Shown here: positions 45,510 through 54,343 of the stretch, one piece after another
Layout: each line of letters begins with the position of its first letter
Position numbering within the stretch: position 1 is the first letter of the stretch
Source: WHSW01 sp963828755
GTDB taxonomy: Bacteria; Actinomycetota; Thermoleophilia; Solirubrobacterales; 70-9
NCBI GenBank assembly: GCA_963828755.1
Contig: CAWHFY010000007.1
Location: 1-64,000 of the forward strand
Length of the DNA: 64,000 nt
Direction of reading: 5' to 3'
The notes under the pieces: model-generated
What the model saw: the letters and a program-made list of their open reading frames with translations, nothing else
What the model was told of the DNA's origin: nothing
The model's database searches: none
Position numbers and translations under genes: made by a program

Positions 45510-46007
45510 ATGGGCGATGACGGAGAGGTCGAGATCAGCTCCCCGCTCGCGGCCTCGGCGGCCGCGGTCTGGGCTCGCGCGGTGACCGAGGAGGGCATCA
45601 ACGACGAGCTCGCGCCGATCCTGCGGATGACGATGCCGTCCGGGCTGCGGGGCAAGAGCGTCGACACGGTCGAGGTCGGAGCCGAGCTGGGGCGCAGCTG
45701 GATTCTGCTCGGGCGGCTGGTGCCCATCGACTATGACGACCTGAAGCTGGTCGAGCTCGAGCCGGGCCGCCGCTTTCTCGAGCGCTCGCGGACGCTGACG
45801 TTCGCGGTCTGGTGCCACGAGCGCACGATCGAGCCGGAGGGCGAAGGGTCTCGGGTGACGGACCGGCTCGGCTTTGAGCTCAAGCGGGGACTCAGTTGGA
45901 TTCCCGGGGCGCCGCGGCTAGCGAGAGCGATCGTTGGCGCGCTGTTCCGCCACCGGCACCGGAGGCTGGCGGCTCGGTTCGGCCCGCCCGGCTCCGGCGA
46001 GCGCTAG
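45510..46007 (+). CDS. SRPBCC-family protein
   Basis: START/polyketide-cyclase-like fold, 165 residues: EISSPLAASAAAVWARAVTEEGI at the N-terminus is the usual first strand and helix, and RTLTFAVWCHERTIEPEGEGSRVTDRLGFEL the central beta sheet. It is divergent from the LLM oxidoreductase by 13 bp, an arrangement that leaves little room for two separate promoters. Ligand unknown. Its stop overlaps that of the heparinase-like gene by 4 bp. Confidence 0.8.
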   Translation: MGDDGEVEISSPLAASAAAVWARAVTEEGINDELAPILRMTMPSGLRGKSVDTVEVGAELGRSWILLGRLVPIDYDDLKLVELEPGRRFLERSRTLTFAVWCHERTIEPEGEGSRVTDRLGFELKRGLSWIPGAPRLARAIVGALFRHRHRRLAARFGPPGSGER

Positions 46008-47842
46008 TCGGCCGCGACCGTCAGGCGGCGGCGGTCGCGGGCGACGCTGAGGGCCGAAGTCGCGCCCTCGGCGTCGATGAGCTGCACGGTCGTCGTCGTG
46101 CCGGCGGTCGTCGCGTCGGTCGCGCGGAGCCCGCTCGAGTCGAGGGCGATCGTCAGCGCCCGGGTCTCGGTCGCGCCGCTGTCGGCGAAGGCAAGCGTCC
46201 AGCGCGGGTCGAACTCCCGGAAGTCCGGCGAGGTCAGGCCCTGCAGCGGCGCCGTCTGGCCCCGCGCCTGGGTGCGCGTCGCCGGGCTCTCGCCGCCGGC
46301 GTCGTAGATCGCGCCCCCGAACCCCGGGGCGCTGATCTGGATCGAGGTCTCGTCGCGGTCGCCGAGCTCGATCGCGGGATGCAACTGCAGGTAGCGGGTG
46401 TAGGTGTGGGCGACGTCGGAGCGCACATGGTCGACGATCACCAGCGCCGTCCCGGGGCGGTAGAGGAACAGCCGCTGGTGGTCGACGCCCTGGCCTTCGA
46501 GCAACCGATTGCGTCCCTCGATCGCGTACCAGCCCTCGCCGTCGCCGGCGGCGATCAGCCCCGAGCCGTAGGCGAGGCTCGGGTCGGTGACGGGCGGGCT
46601 GACGCCGTCGACGACCAGTCCGGAGTGGGCGCGATTGGAGATCACGTAGTCGCGGATCTCGCCCGGATCCTTGTGGTAGAGGCCCGTGTCGTTGACGATC
46701 GGCACGCCGTGATCGAAGAGCTCGAAGCTGAGCTCGTCGGCGTGCTTGTGGGTGGTGTTGTGGAAGCCGTCGCTGACCGCCAGGTAGCCGTCGTCGCCGG
46801 CGGCGTTCGGCTCGCGCAGGAACGCGAACCCGGCGCCGAAAAAGGCGCGCGTCCCCTCGACCTGGCCCTGGGCCCAGTCCGGGACCGGGTCGAGGTTGGA
46901 GTCGCCGAACTGCGTCATCTGACCGTCAGGACGCACGAACCAGGCGGCGGCAGCGCGCATCTTTTCGCGCAGCCCCTCGAGCTCGGCGTCGGAGCCGAGC
47001 ACGTTGAGCATCGAGTCCAGCGGCCGGATGGCGAGGAACTGGTAGGCGGACGAGTGCTCGAGCCAGACGCCCTGCGAGAGCCGGCGGCGCAGGGTCTCCT
47101 CGAACCGGTCGCGGGCCAACGCGCGCCACTGCGGCGACTGCGCCAGCACCGGCAGGAAGCTGGTCAGGCGCGCGAGCCCGAGGTCGACGAATAGCCCGTG
47201 GTTGTCGGGCGTGTAGTTGCGCTTCGCCGCCAGCTCGCGGCCGTGCCGCTCGAGCGAGTCGAGCAGCGCGCGCCGCTGCGCTGCGCTCAGCAGGTCCTCG
47301 CAGGCGGCGGCCCGGGCGACGTAGGCGATGAACGGCGCCCGGTCGCCGACCACCTTGTCCGACCAAGCCTCGGCGGGCGTGTCGGGGTCCTTGATCGGGT
47401 TGTGGCGGACCCAGTCGAGAGTGATCTCGGTCGCCTCCGCGAGGTCCTCGCCATTGCCTGAGTAGGCGTAGCTGGAGAGCAGCGGGGTGATGAAGCGCAG
47501 CTTGTGAAGGTTCTGGCGGTAGCGCTCGGCGTCGAGCGGATCGGTGTGCCAGTCGATCGACGCCGCCAGCTCGGTCGGCTTCGGGCCGAAGACGTCGAAG
47601 GTGCGCTCGCGGGCCGCCGCGACCCGGGCCGGGCTGACCGTCGGCAGTTCGATGCTGGTCTGCGAGGGGCACGGCGCGGCGGCGAGCGCCGCGGCGCCGC
47701 GGAGGCCGAGCCAGCGGTCGTCGGGGCCGGATGGCCCGCTGAGCAGGCTCGCGACCGTCAGCACCACGAGCCCCACCGTCGCCGCCGCGAGGCAGTGCAT
47801 GAGGCGGATGCCGCGCTCGGTGATCACGATGCCCCCGCTCAC
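46004..47842 (-). CDS. Heparinase II/III-family polysaccharide lyase-like protein
   Basis: Exported protein of 612 residues. A signal anchor lies at residues 15-40 (LMHCLAAATVGLVVLTVASLL). The middle is an (alpha/alpha)-toroid (HDP-rich WHTDPLDAERYRQNLHKL, RNYTPDNHGLFVDLGLARL), followed by a beta-sandwich that starts near GYLAVSDGFHNTTHKHADELSFELFDHG, the HKHAD heparinase motif with catalytic His. The C-terminal 200 residues are beta-rich. The sugar substrate cannot be inferred. The GTG at 47842 gives the full signal region. Confidence 0.83.
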   Translation of the reverse strand: MSGGIVITERGIRLMHCLAAATVGLVVLTVASLLSGPSGPDDRWLGLRGAAALAAAPCPSQTSIELPTVSPARVAAARERTFDVFGPKPTELAASIDWHTDPLDAERYRQNLHKLRFITPLLSSYAYSGNGEDLAEATEITLDWVRHNPIKDPDTPAEAWSDKVVGDRAPFIAYVARAAACEDLLSAAQRRALLDSLERHGRELAAKRNYTPDNHGLFVDLGLARLTSFLPVLAQSPQWRALARDRFEETLRRRLSQGVWLEHSSAYQFLAIRPLDSMLNVLGSDAELEGLREKMRAAAAWFVRPDGQMTQFGDSNLDPVPDWAQGQVEGTRAFFGAGFAFLREPNAAGDDGYLAVSDGFHNTTHKHADELSFELFDHGVPIVNDTGLYHKDPGEIRDYVISNRAHSGLVVDGVSPPVTDPSLAYGSGLIAAGDGEGWYAIEGRNRLLEGQGVDHQRLFLYRPGTALVIVDHVRSDVAHTYTRYLQLHPAIELGDRDETSIQISAPGFGGAIYDAGGESPATRTQARGQTAPLQGLTSPDFREFDPRWTLAFADSGATETRALTIALDSSGLRATDATTAGTTTTVQLIDAEGATSALSVARDRRRLTVAAD

Positions 47843-47885
47843 GCCCGCAACCGTAGTCCGAGGCGCCGCTAGCATCGCCCGTCCG

Positions 47886-48539
47886 ATGGCGACCCCCGCG
47901 GCGGTGATCTTCGACAACGACGGCCTGCTGCTCGACACCGAGTCGGTGTGGACGCGGGGCGAGGCCGACCTGTTCCGACAGCGCGGGCGAGAGTTCACGC
48001 CCGAGCACAAGCTCGAGCTCATCGGGACCTCGGCCCAGGAGTGCGGCCGGATCCTCGCGCGGCAGCTCGACGAGCCAGGGCGCGAGCTCGCGCTGGTCGC
48101 CGAGCTCGACGAGCTCGTCTTCGAGGAGCTCGGGCTCGGGGTCGACCCGATGCCTGGCGCGCTCGAGTTGGTGGCGGCGCTGCGCGAGCTCGAGGCCACG
48201 ATCGGCTTGGTCTCGAACTCGCCGCTGCGGTTCATCTCCAGGGCGATCGAGCTGGTCGGGCTCGAGGGCGCGTTCGGCGTCGTCGTCAGCGGCCACGAGG
48301 TCGCGGCGCCGAAGCCCGCGCCGGATCCCTATCTGGTCGCCTGCGAGCGGCTCGGCGTCCTCCCCGGGCCTGAGGTGATCGTGCTCGAGGATTCGCCGAC
48401 CGGCGTCGCCTCTGGCCTCGCCGCCGGACTCACCGTGCTCGGCGTCCCGTCGCTCGACGGCGTCTCGCTCGACGGCGCCCACGAGATCCACGGCTCGCTC
48501 ACGGAGCCGGCGCTGCTCGCCCGCCTCGGGGTCGGCTAG
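47886..48539 (+). CDS. HAD-superfamily hydrolase (beta-phosphoglucomutase-like)
   Basis: Phosphatase of 217 residues with all four HAD motifs: nucleophile FDNDGLLLDTE (DxD variant: Asp-Asn-Asp), VSNSPLRF, Lys in VAAPKPAPDPYL and VLEDSPTGVASGLAAG. The alpha-helical cap between motifs I and II fits the beta-PGM/phosphatase subgroup. ATG at 47886, 44 bp from the divergent heparinase-like gene. Substrate unknown. Confidence 0.87.
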   Translation: MATPAAVIFDNDGLLLDTESVWTRGEADLFRQRGREFTPEHKLELIGTSAQECGRILARQLDEPGRELALVAELDELVFEELGLGVDPMPGALELVAALRELEATIGLVSNSPLRFISRAIELVGLEGAFGVVVSGHEVAAPKPAPDPYLVACERLGVLPGPEVIVLEDSPTGVASGLAAGLTVLGVPSLDGVSLDGAHEIHGSLTEPALLARLGVG

Positions 48540-48547
48540 ACCGGCGC

Positions 48548-49117
48548 TCAGTGTGCTTCGTCGGCCGCGTGCGCCGGCGGGCGCGATTCTTCGGCCAACG
48601 AGGTCAGCTCGAGCACGCCGCGCGAGGCATCCTCGAGGACCTCGGTCGCCTCGTCCGCCGAGCGCGCGTAGAGCTCGACCAGCAGATGCACGATGATCCG
48701 CTCCTCGTCGTGCTTGTGGAAGCGCACGTGGGTGAAGAACTCTCGGGTTCCGGGGTCGCCGAAGGCCGCGTAGGTGAGGCTGTCGGCCGCCTCGGGGCCG
48801 GAGCAGGTCTCGACCGAGTCCTGGTCGACCGTGACCGTGCACGAGGCGACCCATGGGGTCCCGGCCACCATCCGCTCCCAGCGCTCGCCGATCGGGACGA
48901 CGTGGCCCTCCTCGATCGACAGGTGGGGCTGGTCGTGCATGCAGTCGAGGCACTGGACGACCGCCTCCTGGATCTCCTCGACCCGCTCCGCCGTTTCGCC
49001 GGAGTCAGGATCGACGCGGATGATTGCGTCGTAGTGGACCTGGGCCTCCAGTCGGGTCGACCAGCAGCGGTAGCAGCGAAGCCAGGCGCTGCGGTCGCCG
49101 TTGAGCTCGTTCATCAC
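48548..49117 (-). CDS. Zinc-ribbon hypothetical protein
   Basis: A 189-residue protein that I do not recognise as a named family. Two Cys pairs, CYRC (residues 15-18) and CLDC (near 56-59), bracket a strand-rich segment and could bind one zinc. Acidic overall (many Glu/Asp), with a helix FFTHVRFHKHDEERIIVHLLVELYARS. The C-terminal 15 residues are Pro/Ala/His-rich. Intracellular role unknown. Two Met codons at the start are possible. Confidence 0.65.
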   Translation of the reverse strand: MMNELNGDRSAWLRCYRCWSTRLEAQVHYDAIIRVDPDSGETAERVEEIQEAVVQCLDCMHDQPHLSIEEGHVVPIGERWERMVAGTPWVASCTVTVDQDSVETCSGPEAADSLTYAAFGDPGTREFFTHVRFHKHDEERIIVHLLVELYARSADEATEVLEDASRGVLELTSLAEESRPPAHAADEAH

Positions 49118-49142
49118 GCTCAGCGTAGCGCCGCTGGTTTCG

Positions 49143-49731
49143 CTAAGCGCGATCTGCAGGCTCGCTGGCGCTCGGCGCCCCGCCGTCGGCGACCCGCGCG
49201 TACATGAGCATGTCGCGGCGCTGCCCGGCCACGACCATGAACGACCGCAACAGGCCCTCGCGCGTGAAGCCGGCTTCCTCGGCGACTCGGAGCGACGGAG
49301 CGTTACCCGGCTCGATCCAGAGCTCGATCCGCTGCACCCCGAGCTCGGCGAACGCGTATTCGCTCAGCAGCGCGAGCGCCCGCTGCCCGGCGCCGCGCCC
49401 GCGGGCCTCGGCGGCGACCCAGTACCCGGCCGAGCAGCGCCGGTGCACCGGGTCGATGTTGTGCAGCCCGACCGCTCCGATCAGCCGCTCGCTCTGCGCG
49501 TCGGCGATCACGGTCGCCAGGTCGGTGCCGGTTTCGAGCCCGGACCGCGACGACGCGCAGCCAGTGGCGCGCGTCGGACTCGCCGTAGGGGTCGGGCACG
49601 GTCGTGTAACGCAGCACGTCGGGGTCGCGGACCGCCTCGACCACCGCGGGGACGTCGGCGTCGGCCATGAGCCTCACGGTGACGACGTCGTCGCTGAGCC
49701 CAGCGGCCGGGAACTCAATCGGGCTGCTCAC
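49143..49731 (-). CDS. GNAT acetyltransferase (RimJ/RimL-like), frameshifted
   Basis: About 195 residues. N-terminus VRLMADADVPAVVEAVRDPDVLRYTTVPDPYGESDARHWL; an extra C near 49530 precedes TDLATVIADAQSERLIGAVGLHNIDPVHRRCSAGYWVAAEARGRGAGQRAL, where RGRGAG is the acetyl-CoA loop, then GVQRIELWIEPGNAPSLRVAEEAGF. These are typical of RimJ/RimL-type GNATs acting on protein N-termini. The start overlaps the glycosyltransferase stop by 4 nt, so it is coupled. Confidence 0.82.
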
Positions 49732-51374
49732 GCCGGGCCCCTCGTCGGCTCCGGCCGCTCGCCGGCGCCGGCGGCGAGCCGTTCGAGCTCGGCGCGCAGC
49801 GCGGTCGCATAGCCGCGCGAGTCGTGGGTCGCGGCGACCGCTCGCCCGCCCGCCTCGCCGAGCCGCTCGAGCTCGGCGTCGTCGGCGGCGAGCACGGTGC
49901 GCAGCGCCGCGGTCAGCGAGCCGAGCGAGCGGGGCTCGCAGAGAACACCGTTCGATTCGTCCACGACGTCGCCGACGCCGAACGCGTCGGCGGCGAGCAC
50001 CGGGAGTCCGAACGCCATCGCCTCGAGGATCGACCGCGGGACCGACTCGAGGTCGGACGGCAGCGCGAAGCAGTCCGAGAGCGCGTACCAGCTGGAGGTC
50101 TCGGCGGTCAGGCCGACGACCCGGATCCGCTCCCCGGCGCCCCCCATGCGCCCGATCGCCCGGCGCAGCGCGCGGGAGTACGGTCCGTCGCGGTCGCCGA
50201 CCAGCGCGAGGCGCGCGTCCGGGAACTCGCCGGCGAGCCGGGCGAAGGCCAGCGCCAGGGTCGCCTGGGCCTTACGAGGCTCGATCGTCCCGATGCAGGT
50301 CACGATCCGTTCGTCGGGCCCGAAGCCGTGCTCGGCGCGCAGCCGCACGGGATCGAGCGAGGCGCGCTCGCGGGCCACCTGGTCGAGGTCGATCCCGTAG
50401 TCGACCTTGCGGGTCGCGTCGGGCGCCGCGTACGGCAGGTAGAGCTGGCGGGTTGCCTCGGCCTCGAACACGAGCCGGTCGGCGAGCCCGAACGAGGCAA
50501 TGAACCGCGAGCGGACGTGATCGTCGAACGGCGGCCACGCCATCCGCGGGTAGTGCTCGACCGGGACGCTCTCGTGGATCGTCCACAGCGACGGGATCCC
50601 GAGCCGATCCGCGAGGTCGACGCCCGGGAAGGCGCGGGTCGTGTTGACCAGGGCGACGTTCGGGCGGAAGCCGTTGACCAGCCCGATCAGCTCGCGCATC
50701 CGCGACTCGTAGACCGAGCCGACCCGCGGCTCCTGACCGATCACATGGACCTTCACGCCCCAGCGCTCGAGCTCCTCGCGGATCACGCCGTCGCTCTGGG
50801 TGAGCACGGTGCACTCGATCGACCGGTCGGCGAGCAGCAGGCGCAGCAGCTCGTGCAGGTAGAGCTGGGCGCCGCCGAGGTCGAGCTGGTGGGTGACCGC
50901 GAGGATCCGCAGCGGCGCGCCGGCCGGCGCCGGGAGCGCGTCGGCGGCGGCGCGGGAGCGCAGAGTCGCGAGCCACTCGGGGTCCTCCGAAGGGACCGGC
51001 GACTCCGGCTCGACGACCATCGAGCGCGTCCCGAGTGGCTCGGCGCCGGCCTCGCCGTACGCGGTTGCTGCGACCGCCACCGAGCGGCCCGGCTCGAGCC
51101 CGACCAGGTCGACCGGCGCCTCCCAGCCCGCGATCGGTGCGCTGGGCACCGGCCAGCCGACATCCGGCCGCGGGATGCAGAACAGGCGGGCCCGCGTATT
51201 GCGCTCGCCGTCGATCGAGACCTCGACCCGATCGAGGCCGCGCTCCGCGAGACCCCAGCCGTGGATGCCGGCAAGCGGTTGCTCGAGCCTCCAGGTCTGC
51301 AGCTCGTCCAGCGTCGCGGCGGGCGGTCGGCGTCGTAGCCGCGCCAGCCGGCGCCTCGACCCGCCCCCGGTCAC
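49728..51374 (-). CDS. Glycosyltransferase family 4
   Basis: GT-B fold protein of 548 residues. The N-terminal 150 residues are an extra beta-rich domain (FCIPRPDVGWPVPSAPIAGWEAP, GLEPGRSVAVAATAYGEAG), unusual for GT4. The acceptor domain begins ILAVTHQLDLGGAQLYLHELL, the donor domain IVTCIGTIEPRKAQATLALAFARL, and the E-x7-E motif is LESVPRSILEAMAFGLPVLA. Sugar substrates unknown. It starts 4 nt after the ethylmalonyl-CoA mutase stop, an odd pairing. Confidence 0.87.
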   Translation of the reverse strand: MTGGGSRRRLARLRRRPPAATLDELQTWRLEQPLAGIHGWGLAERGLDRVEVSIDGERNTRARLFCIPRPDVGWPVPSAPIAGWEAPVDLVGLEPGRSVAVAATAYGEAGAEPLGTRSMVVEPESPVPSEDPEWLATLRSRAAADALPAPAGAPLRILAVTHQLDLGGAQLYLHELLRLLLADRSIECTVLTQSDGVIREELERWGVKVHVIGQEPRVGSVYESRMRELIGLVNGFRPNVALVNTTRAFPGVDLADRLGIPSLWTIHESVPVEHYPRMAWPPFDDHVRSRFIASFGLADRLVFEAEATRQLYLPYAAPDATRKVDYGIDLDQVARERASLDPVRLRAEHGFGPDERIVTCIGTIEPRKAQATLALAFARLAGEFPDARLALVGDRDGPYSRALRRAIGRMGGAGERIRVVGLTAETSSWYALSDCFALPSDLESVPRSILEAMAFGLPVLAADAFGVGDVVDESNGVLCEPRSLGSLTAALRTVLAADDAELERLGEAGGRAVAATHDSRGYATALRAELERLAAGAGERPEPTRGPA

Positions 51375-51378
51375 GGGC

Positions 51379-53373
51379 TCAGGCGGGTGCGGGGGAGCCG
51401 GCGCGCGCGCCGACGAGATCCACGATCTCGCCCATGATCCGGTTGACGTCGAAGTCCTTCGGCGTGTAGACGCCGGCGACGCCGAGCTCGCGCAGCTTCT
51501 CCGCGTCGGCGACCGGAATGATCCCGCCGACCACGACCGGGACGTCGACCTCGCGCTCGCGCAGCAGGCGGACGGTCTCGGGGATCAGCTCGAGGTGCGA
51601 GCCGGAGAGGATCGAGAGGCCGACCACGTCGACGTCCTCCTCGAGCGCCGAGGCGGCGATCTGCTCCGGGGTCAGGCGGATCCCCTGGTAGATGACCTCC
51701 ATGCCGACGTCGCGGGCGCGCACGGCAATTTGCTCGGCGCCGTTGGAGTGGCCGTCGAGGCCGGGCTTACCGACCAGGATCCGCGGCCGGTGCCCGATCC
51801 GCTGGGCGAGCTCGTCGACCCGGCCGCGGATCTGGGCGAGCAGCTCCTCGTTGCCGCCGGCGGCGGCGCCCGAGACGCCGGTGGGCGCGCGGTAGTCGCC
51901 GAACACATCGCGCAGCGTCTGCGACCACTCGCCGGTGGTCGCGCCCGCCTTCGCGGCCGCGATCGTCGCCGGCATGATGTTCACGCTCTCGTCGCGCGCG
52001 GCAGCCGCGAGCTCGCCGAGCGCCCGTTCGACTGCCCCGTTGTCGCGCTCGGCCTTCCACTCCTCGAGCGCCTCGCGGCGCTCGCGTTCGACCTCGGGGT
52101 CGGGCGTGAGAATGCCGCCGTCGGCGCCCGCGGTCAGCGGGGAGTCCTCGCCCTCGACGAAGCAGTTCTGGCCGACGACCTTGATCTCCTCGCGCTCGAT
52201 CTTGGCGATTCGCTCGCGGTGCGACTCGACCAGGCGCGCCTTCATGTAGGCGACCGCCTCGACCGCTCCGCCCTGCTCGGCGACCACGGCCATCTCCTCG
52301 CGGGCGCCCTCGGCAAGCTCGGCGACCAGGCCGTCCATCACCTTCGAGCCCTCGAAGATGTCGGGGTACTCGAGCAGGTCGGTCTCGAACGCGAGCACCT
52401 GCTGGATCCGCAGGCTCCACTGCTGGTCCCAGGGCCGCGGCAGGCCGAGCGCCTCGTTCCAGGCGGGAAGCTGAATCGCGCGGGCGCGGGCGTTGCGCCC
52501 CAGCGTCACCCCAAGCGCTTCCAGCACGATCCGCTGGACGTTGTTCTCGGGCTGGGCCTCGGTCAGGCCGAGGCTGTTGACCTGGACGCCGTAACGCATC
52601 CGCAGGAGCTTCGGCTCGGTGACCCCGTAGCGCTCGCGCCCGATCTGCTCCCACAGCTCGGACATCGCGCGCAGCTTCGCGTGCTCCTCGACGAAGCGGA
52701 CCCCGGCGTTGACGAAGAAGGAGATCCGCCCGAACACCTTCGGGAAGTCCGCCTCGGCGACCTGGCCGCGCGCCTTGACCTCGTCGAGCACGGCGATCGC
52801 CGTGCACATCGCGTAGGCGATCTCCTGCACCGGGGTCGCCCCGGCCTCCTGGAGGTGATAGCTGCAGACGTTGGTCGGGTTCCAGCTCGGGATCTCGTTG
52901 ACGCTGAAGGCGACCGTGTCGGCGATCAGCCGCATCGACGGGCCGGGCGGGAAGGCGTAGGTCCCGCGCGACAGGTACTCCTTGATGATGTCGTTCTGGG
53001 TCGTGCCCTTGAGCGCGTGGCGGTCGACGCCGTTCTCGTCGGCGACCGTGACGTAGAGGCCGAGCAGCCAGGCGGCGGTCGCGTTGATCGTCATCGAGGT
53101 GTTCATCTCGTCGAGCGGGATCCCATCGAGCAGCGCGTGCATGTCGCCCTTGTGGGCGACCGAGACGCCGACCTTTCCGACCTCGCCGCGGGCGAGGACG
53201 TGATCCGGGTCGTAGCCCGTCTGGGTTGGCAGGTCGAAGGCGACCGAGAGCCCCGTCTGGCCCTTGGCCAGGTTGCGGCGGTACAGCTCGTTCGATCGCC
53301 GGGCGTCCGAGTGCCCGGCGTAGGTGCGCATCACCCAGGGGCGGTCCGGCTCTGAGAGGCGGTGTTCGCTCAT
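51379..53373 (-). CDS. ecm: Ethylmalonyl-CoA mutase (coenzyme B12-dependent)
   Basis: B12-dependent mutase of 664 residues converting (2R)-ethylmalonyl-CoA to methylsuccinyl-CoA. The N-terminal catalytic barrel starts SEPDRPWVMRTYAGHSDARRSNELYRRNLAKGQTGLSVAFDLPTQTGYD, the MeaA/Ecm hallmark rather than that of methylmalonyl-CoA mutase. VARGEVGKVGV-type residues and SMTINATAAWLL follow. The C-terminal B12 domain has RILVGKPGLDGHSNGAEQIA (D-x-H-x-x-G). Start ATG at 53373; its own promoter lies in the 52 bp shared with the divergent MBL gene. It is a pathway-specific enzyme of the ethylmalonyl-CoA route. Confidence 0.95.
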   Translation of the reverse strand: MSEHRLSEPDRPWVMRTYAGHSDARRSNELYRRNLAKGQTGLSVAFDLPTQTGYDPDHVLARGEVGKVGVSVAHKGDMHALLDGIPLDEMNTSMTINATAAWLLGLYVTVADENGVDRHALKGTTQNDIIKEYLSRGTYAFPPGPSMRLIADTVAFSVNEIPSWNPTNVCSYHLQEAGATPVQEIAYAMCTAIAVLDEVKARGQVAEADFPKVFGRISFFVNAGVRFVEEHAKLRAMSELWEQIGRERYGVTEPKLLRMRYGVQVNSLGLTEAQPENNVQRIVLEALGVTLGRNARARAIQLPAWNEALGLPRPWDQQWSLRIQQVLAFETDLLEYPDIFEGSKVMDGLVAELAEGAREEMAVVAEQGGAVEAVAYMKARLVESHRERIAKIEREEIKVVGQNCFVEGEDSPLTAGADGGILTPDPEVERERREALEEWKAERDNGAVERALGELAAAARDESVNIMPATIAAAKAGATTGEWSQTLRDVFGDYRAPTGVSGAAAGGNEELLAQIRGRVDELAQRIGHRPRILVGKPGLDGHSNGAEQIAVRARDVGMEVIYQGIRLTPEQIAASALEEDVDVVGLSILSGSHLELIPETVRLLREREVDVPVVVGGIIPVADAEKLRELGVAGVYTPKDFDVNRIMGEIVDLVGARAGSPAPA

Positions 53374-53425
53374 CGGCTCATTGTCCCAGGTACAAGCGAG
53401 CCGGGTCCGGGTAGCGTCGGCGCGG

Positions 53426-54259
53426 ATGGTCCGCACGATCGACACGATGCACCTCGGCCGTGACCGGGTGATCGCCGCGCACGCGGTCGGCGAGCTGATC
53501 ATCGATCCTGGCCCGGAGTCCGCGCTCGGCAACTGGATCGACTCGCTCGAGGTCGAGCCGCGGGCGGTGCTGCTCACCCACATCCACCTCGACCACGCGG
53601 GCGCCACCGGCACGCTGGTGCGCCGCTTGCCGCGGTTGCGGGTGTACGTGAGCGAGTTCGGCGCCCCGCACCTGGTCGATCCGTCGCGGCTGCTGCGCAG
53701 CGCCGGGCGCCTCTACGGCGAGGACAACATGGAGACGCTGTGGGGGGAGGTGGCACCCGTCCCGGAGGGCAACGTGATCGCGCTCGCCGGCGGTGAGGAG
53801 GTCGAGGGCTTTCGCGCCGAGCACGTCCCCGGCCACGCCAGCCACCACCTCGCCTGGCTCGACCTCGAGCGCGGCGACGCCTACGTCGGCGACATGGCCG
53901 GGGTCAGGATCCCCCCGAGCGAGGTCACCCTGGCGCCGACGCCGCCGCCCGAGGTCGACGTGGAGGCCTGGCTCGACTCGGCCGACCGGATCGAGGCGAT
54001 GCAGCCCGAGCGGCTTCGGATGACCCACTTCGGCGAGGTGGCCGAGGTCGGCGAGCAGCTCGACCGGGTACGCGAGGCGCTGCTGCGCGAGCTCGAGCTC
54101 GCCCGCGACGGCCGCGAAGCCTTCCTGGCCGCGTTCGAGGCCGAGATCCACGATCATGCCGATCCGCAGACCGCGGCGGCGATGGTCCAGGCGACGCCCC
54201 CCGAACAGCAGTGGCTGGGCCTGGAGCGCTATCTGCGCAAGCGCGCGGAGGCCGGGTAG
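53426..54259 (+). CDS. MBL-fold metallo-hydrolase
   Basis: Beta-lactamase-fold hydrolase, 277 residues. The metal motif is THIHLDHAG (HxHxDH) at about 52-60, with further ligands in HVPGHASHHLAW and VGDMAGVR. The C-terminal helical part (EVGEQLDRVREALLRELELARDG) resembles glyoxalase II-like or RNase Z-like dimerisation helices. Substrate unknown. ATG at 53426. It is divergent from ecm. Confidence 0.87.
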   Translation: MVRTIDTMHLGRDRVIAAHAVGELIIDPGPESALGNWIDSLEVEPRAVLLTHIHLDHAGATGTLVRRLPRLRVYVSEFGAPHLVDPSRLLRSAGRLYGEDNMETLWGEVAPVPEGNVIALAGGEEVEGFRAEHVPGHASHHLAWLDLERGDAYVGDMAGVRIPPSEVTLAPTPPPEVDVEAWLDSADRIEAMQPERLRMTHFGEVAEVGEQLDRVREALLRELELARDGREAFLAAFEAEIHDHADPQTAAAMVQATPPEQQWLGLERYLRKRAEAG

Positions 54260-54272
54260 GCGTCCGATGAAA

Positions 54273-54300
54273 TTCCCCGCCCGCACCTTCCGGTGCGCGG
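54273..54300 (+). terminator. Hairpin after MBL gene
   Basis: CCCCGCCCGCACC and GGTGCGCGGGG pair around TTCC with one bulge. It lies 14 bp past the MBL-fold gene stop, followed by GTGTTGAGGGTTG. Probably an intrinsic terminator without a strong T run. Confidence 0.5.
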
Positions 54301-54343
54301 GGGTGTTGAGGGTTGATCAGCGGCTACGCTTCGCCCGTACGAC

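Noticed and set aside
51379..53373. Methylmalonyl-CoA mutase
   Set aside because: The N-terminal motif set (RPWVMRTYAGHSDARRSN, LAKGQTGLSVAFDLP) and single-chain length fit MeaA/Ecm better than the longer methylmalonyl-CoA mutase large subunit.
42267..53373. Natural-product biosynthetic cluster (AlkZ-like, SnoaL-like, LLM, SRPBCC, GT4)
   Set aside because: No polyketide synthase, NRPS, terpene or RiPP core gene is present; these are common single genes in Actinobacteria.
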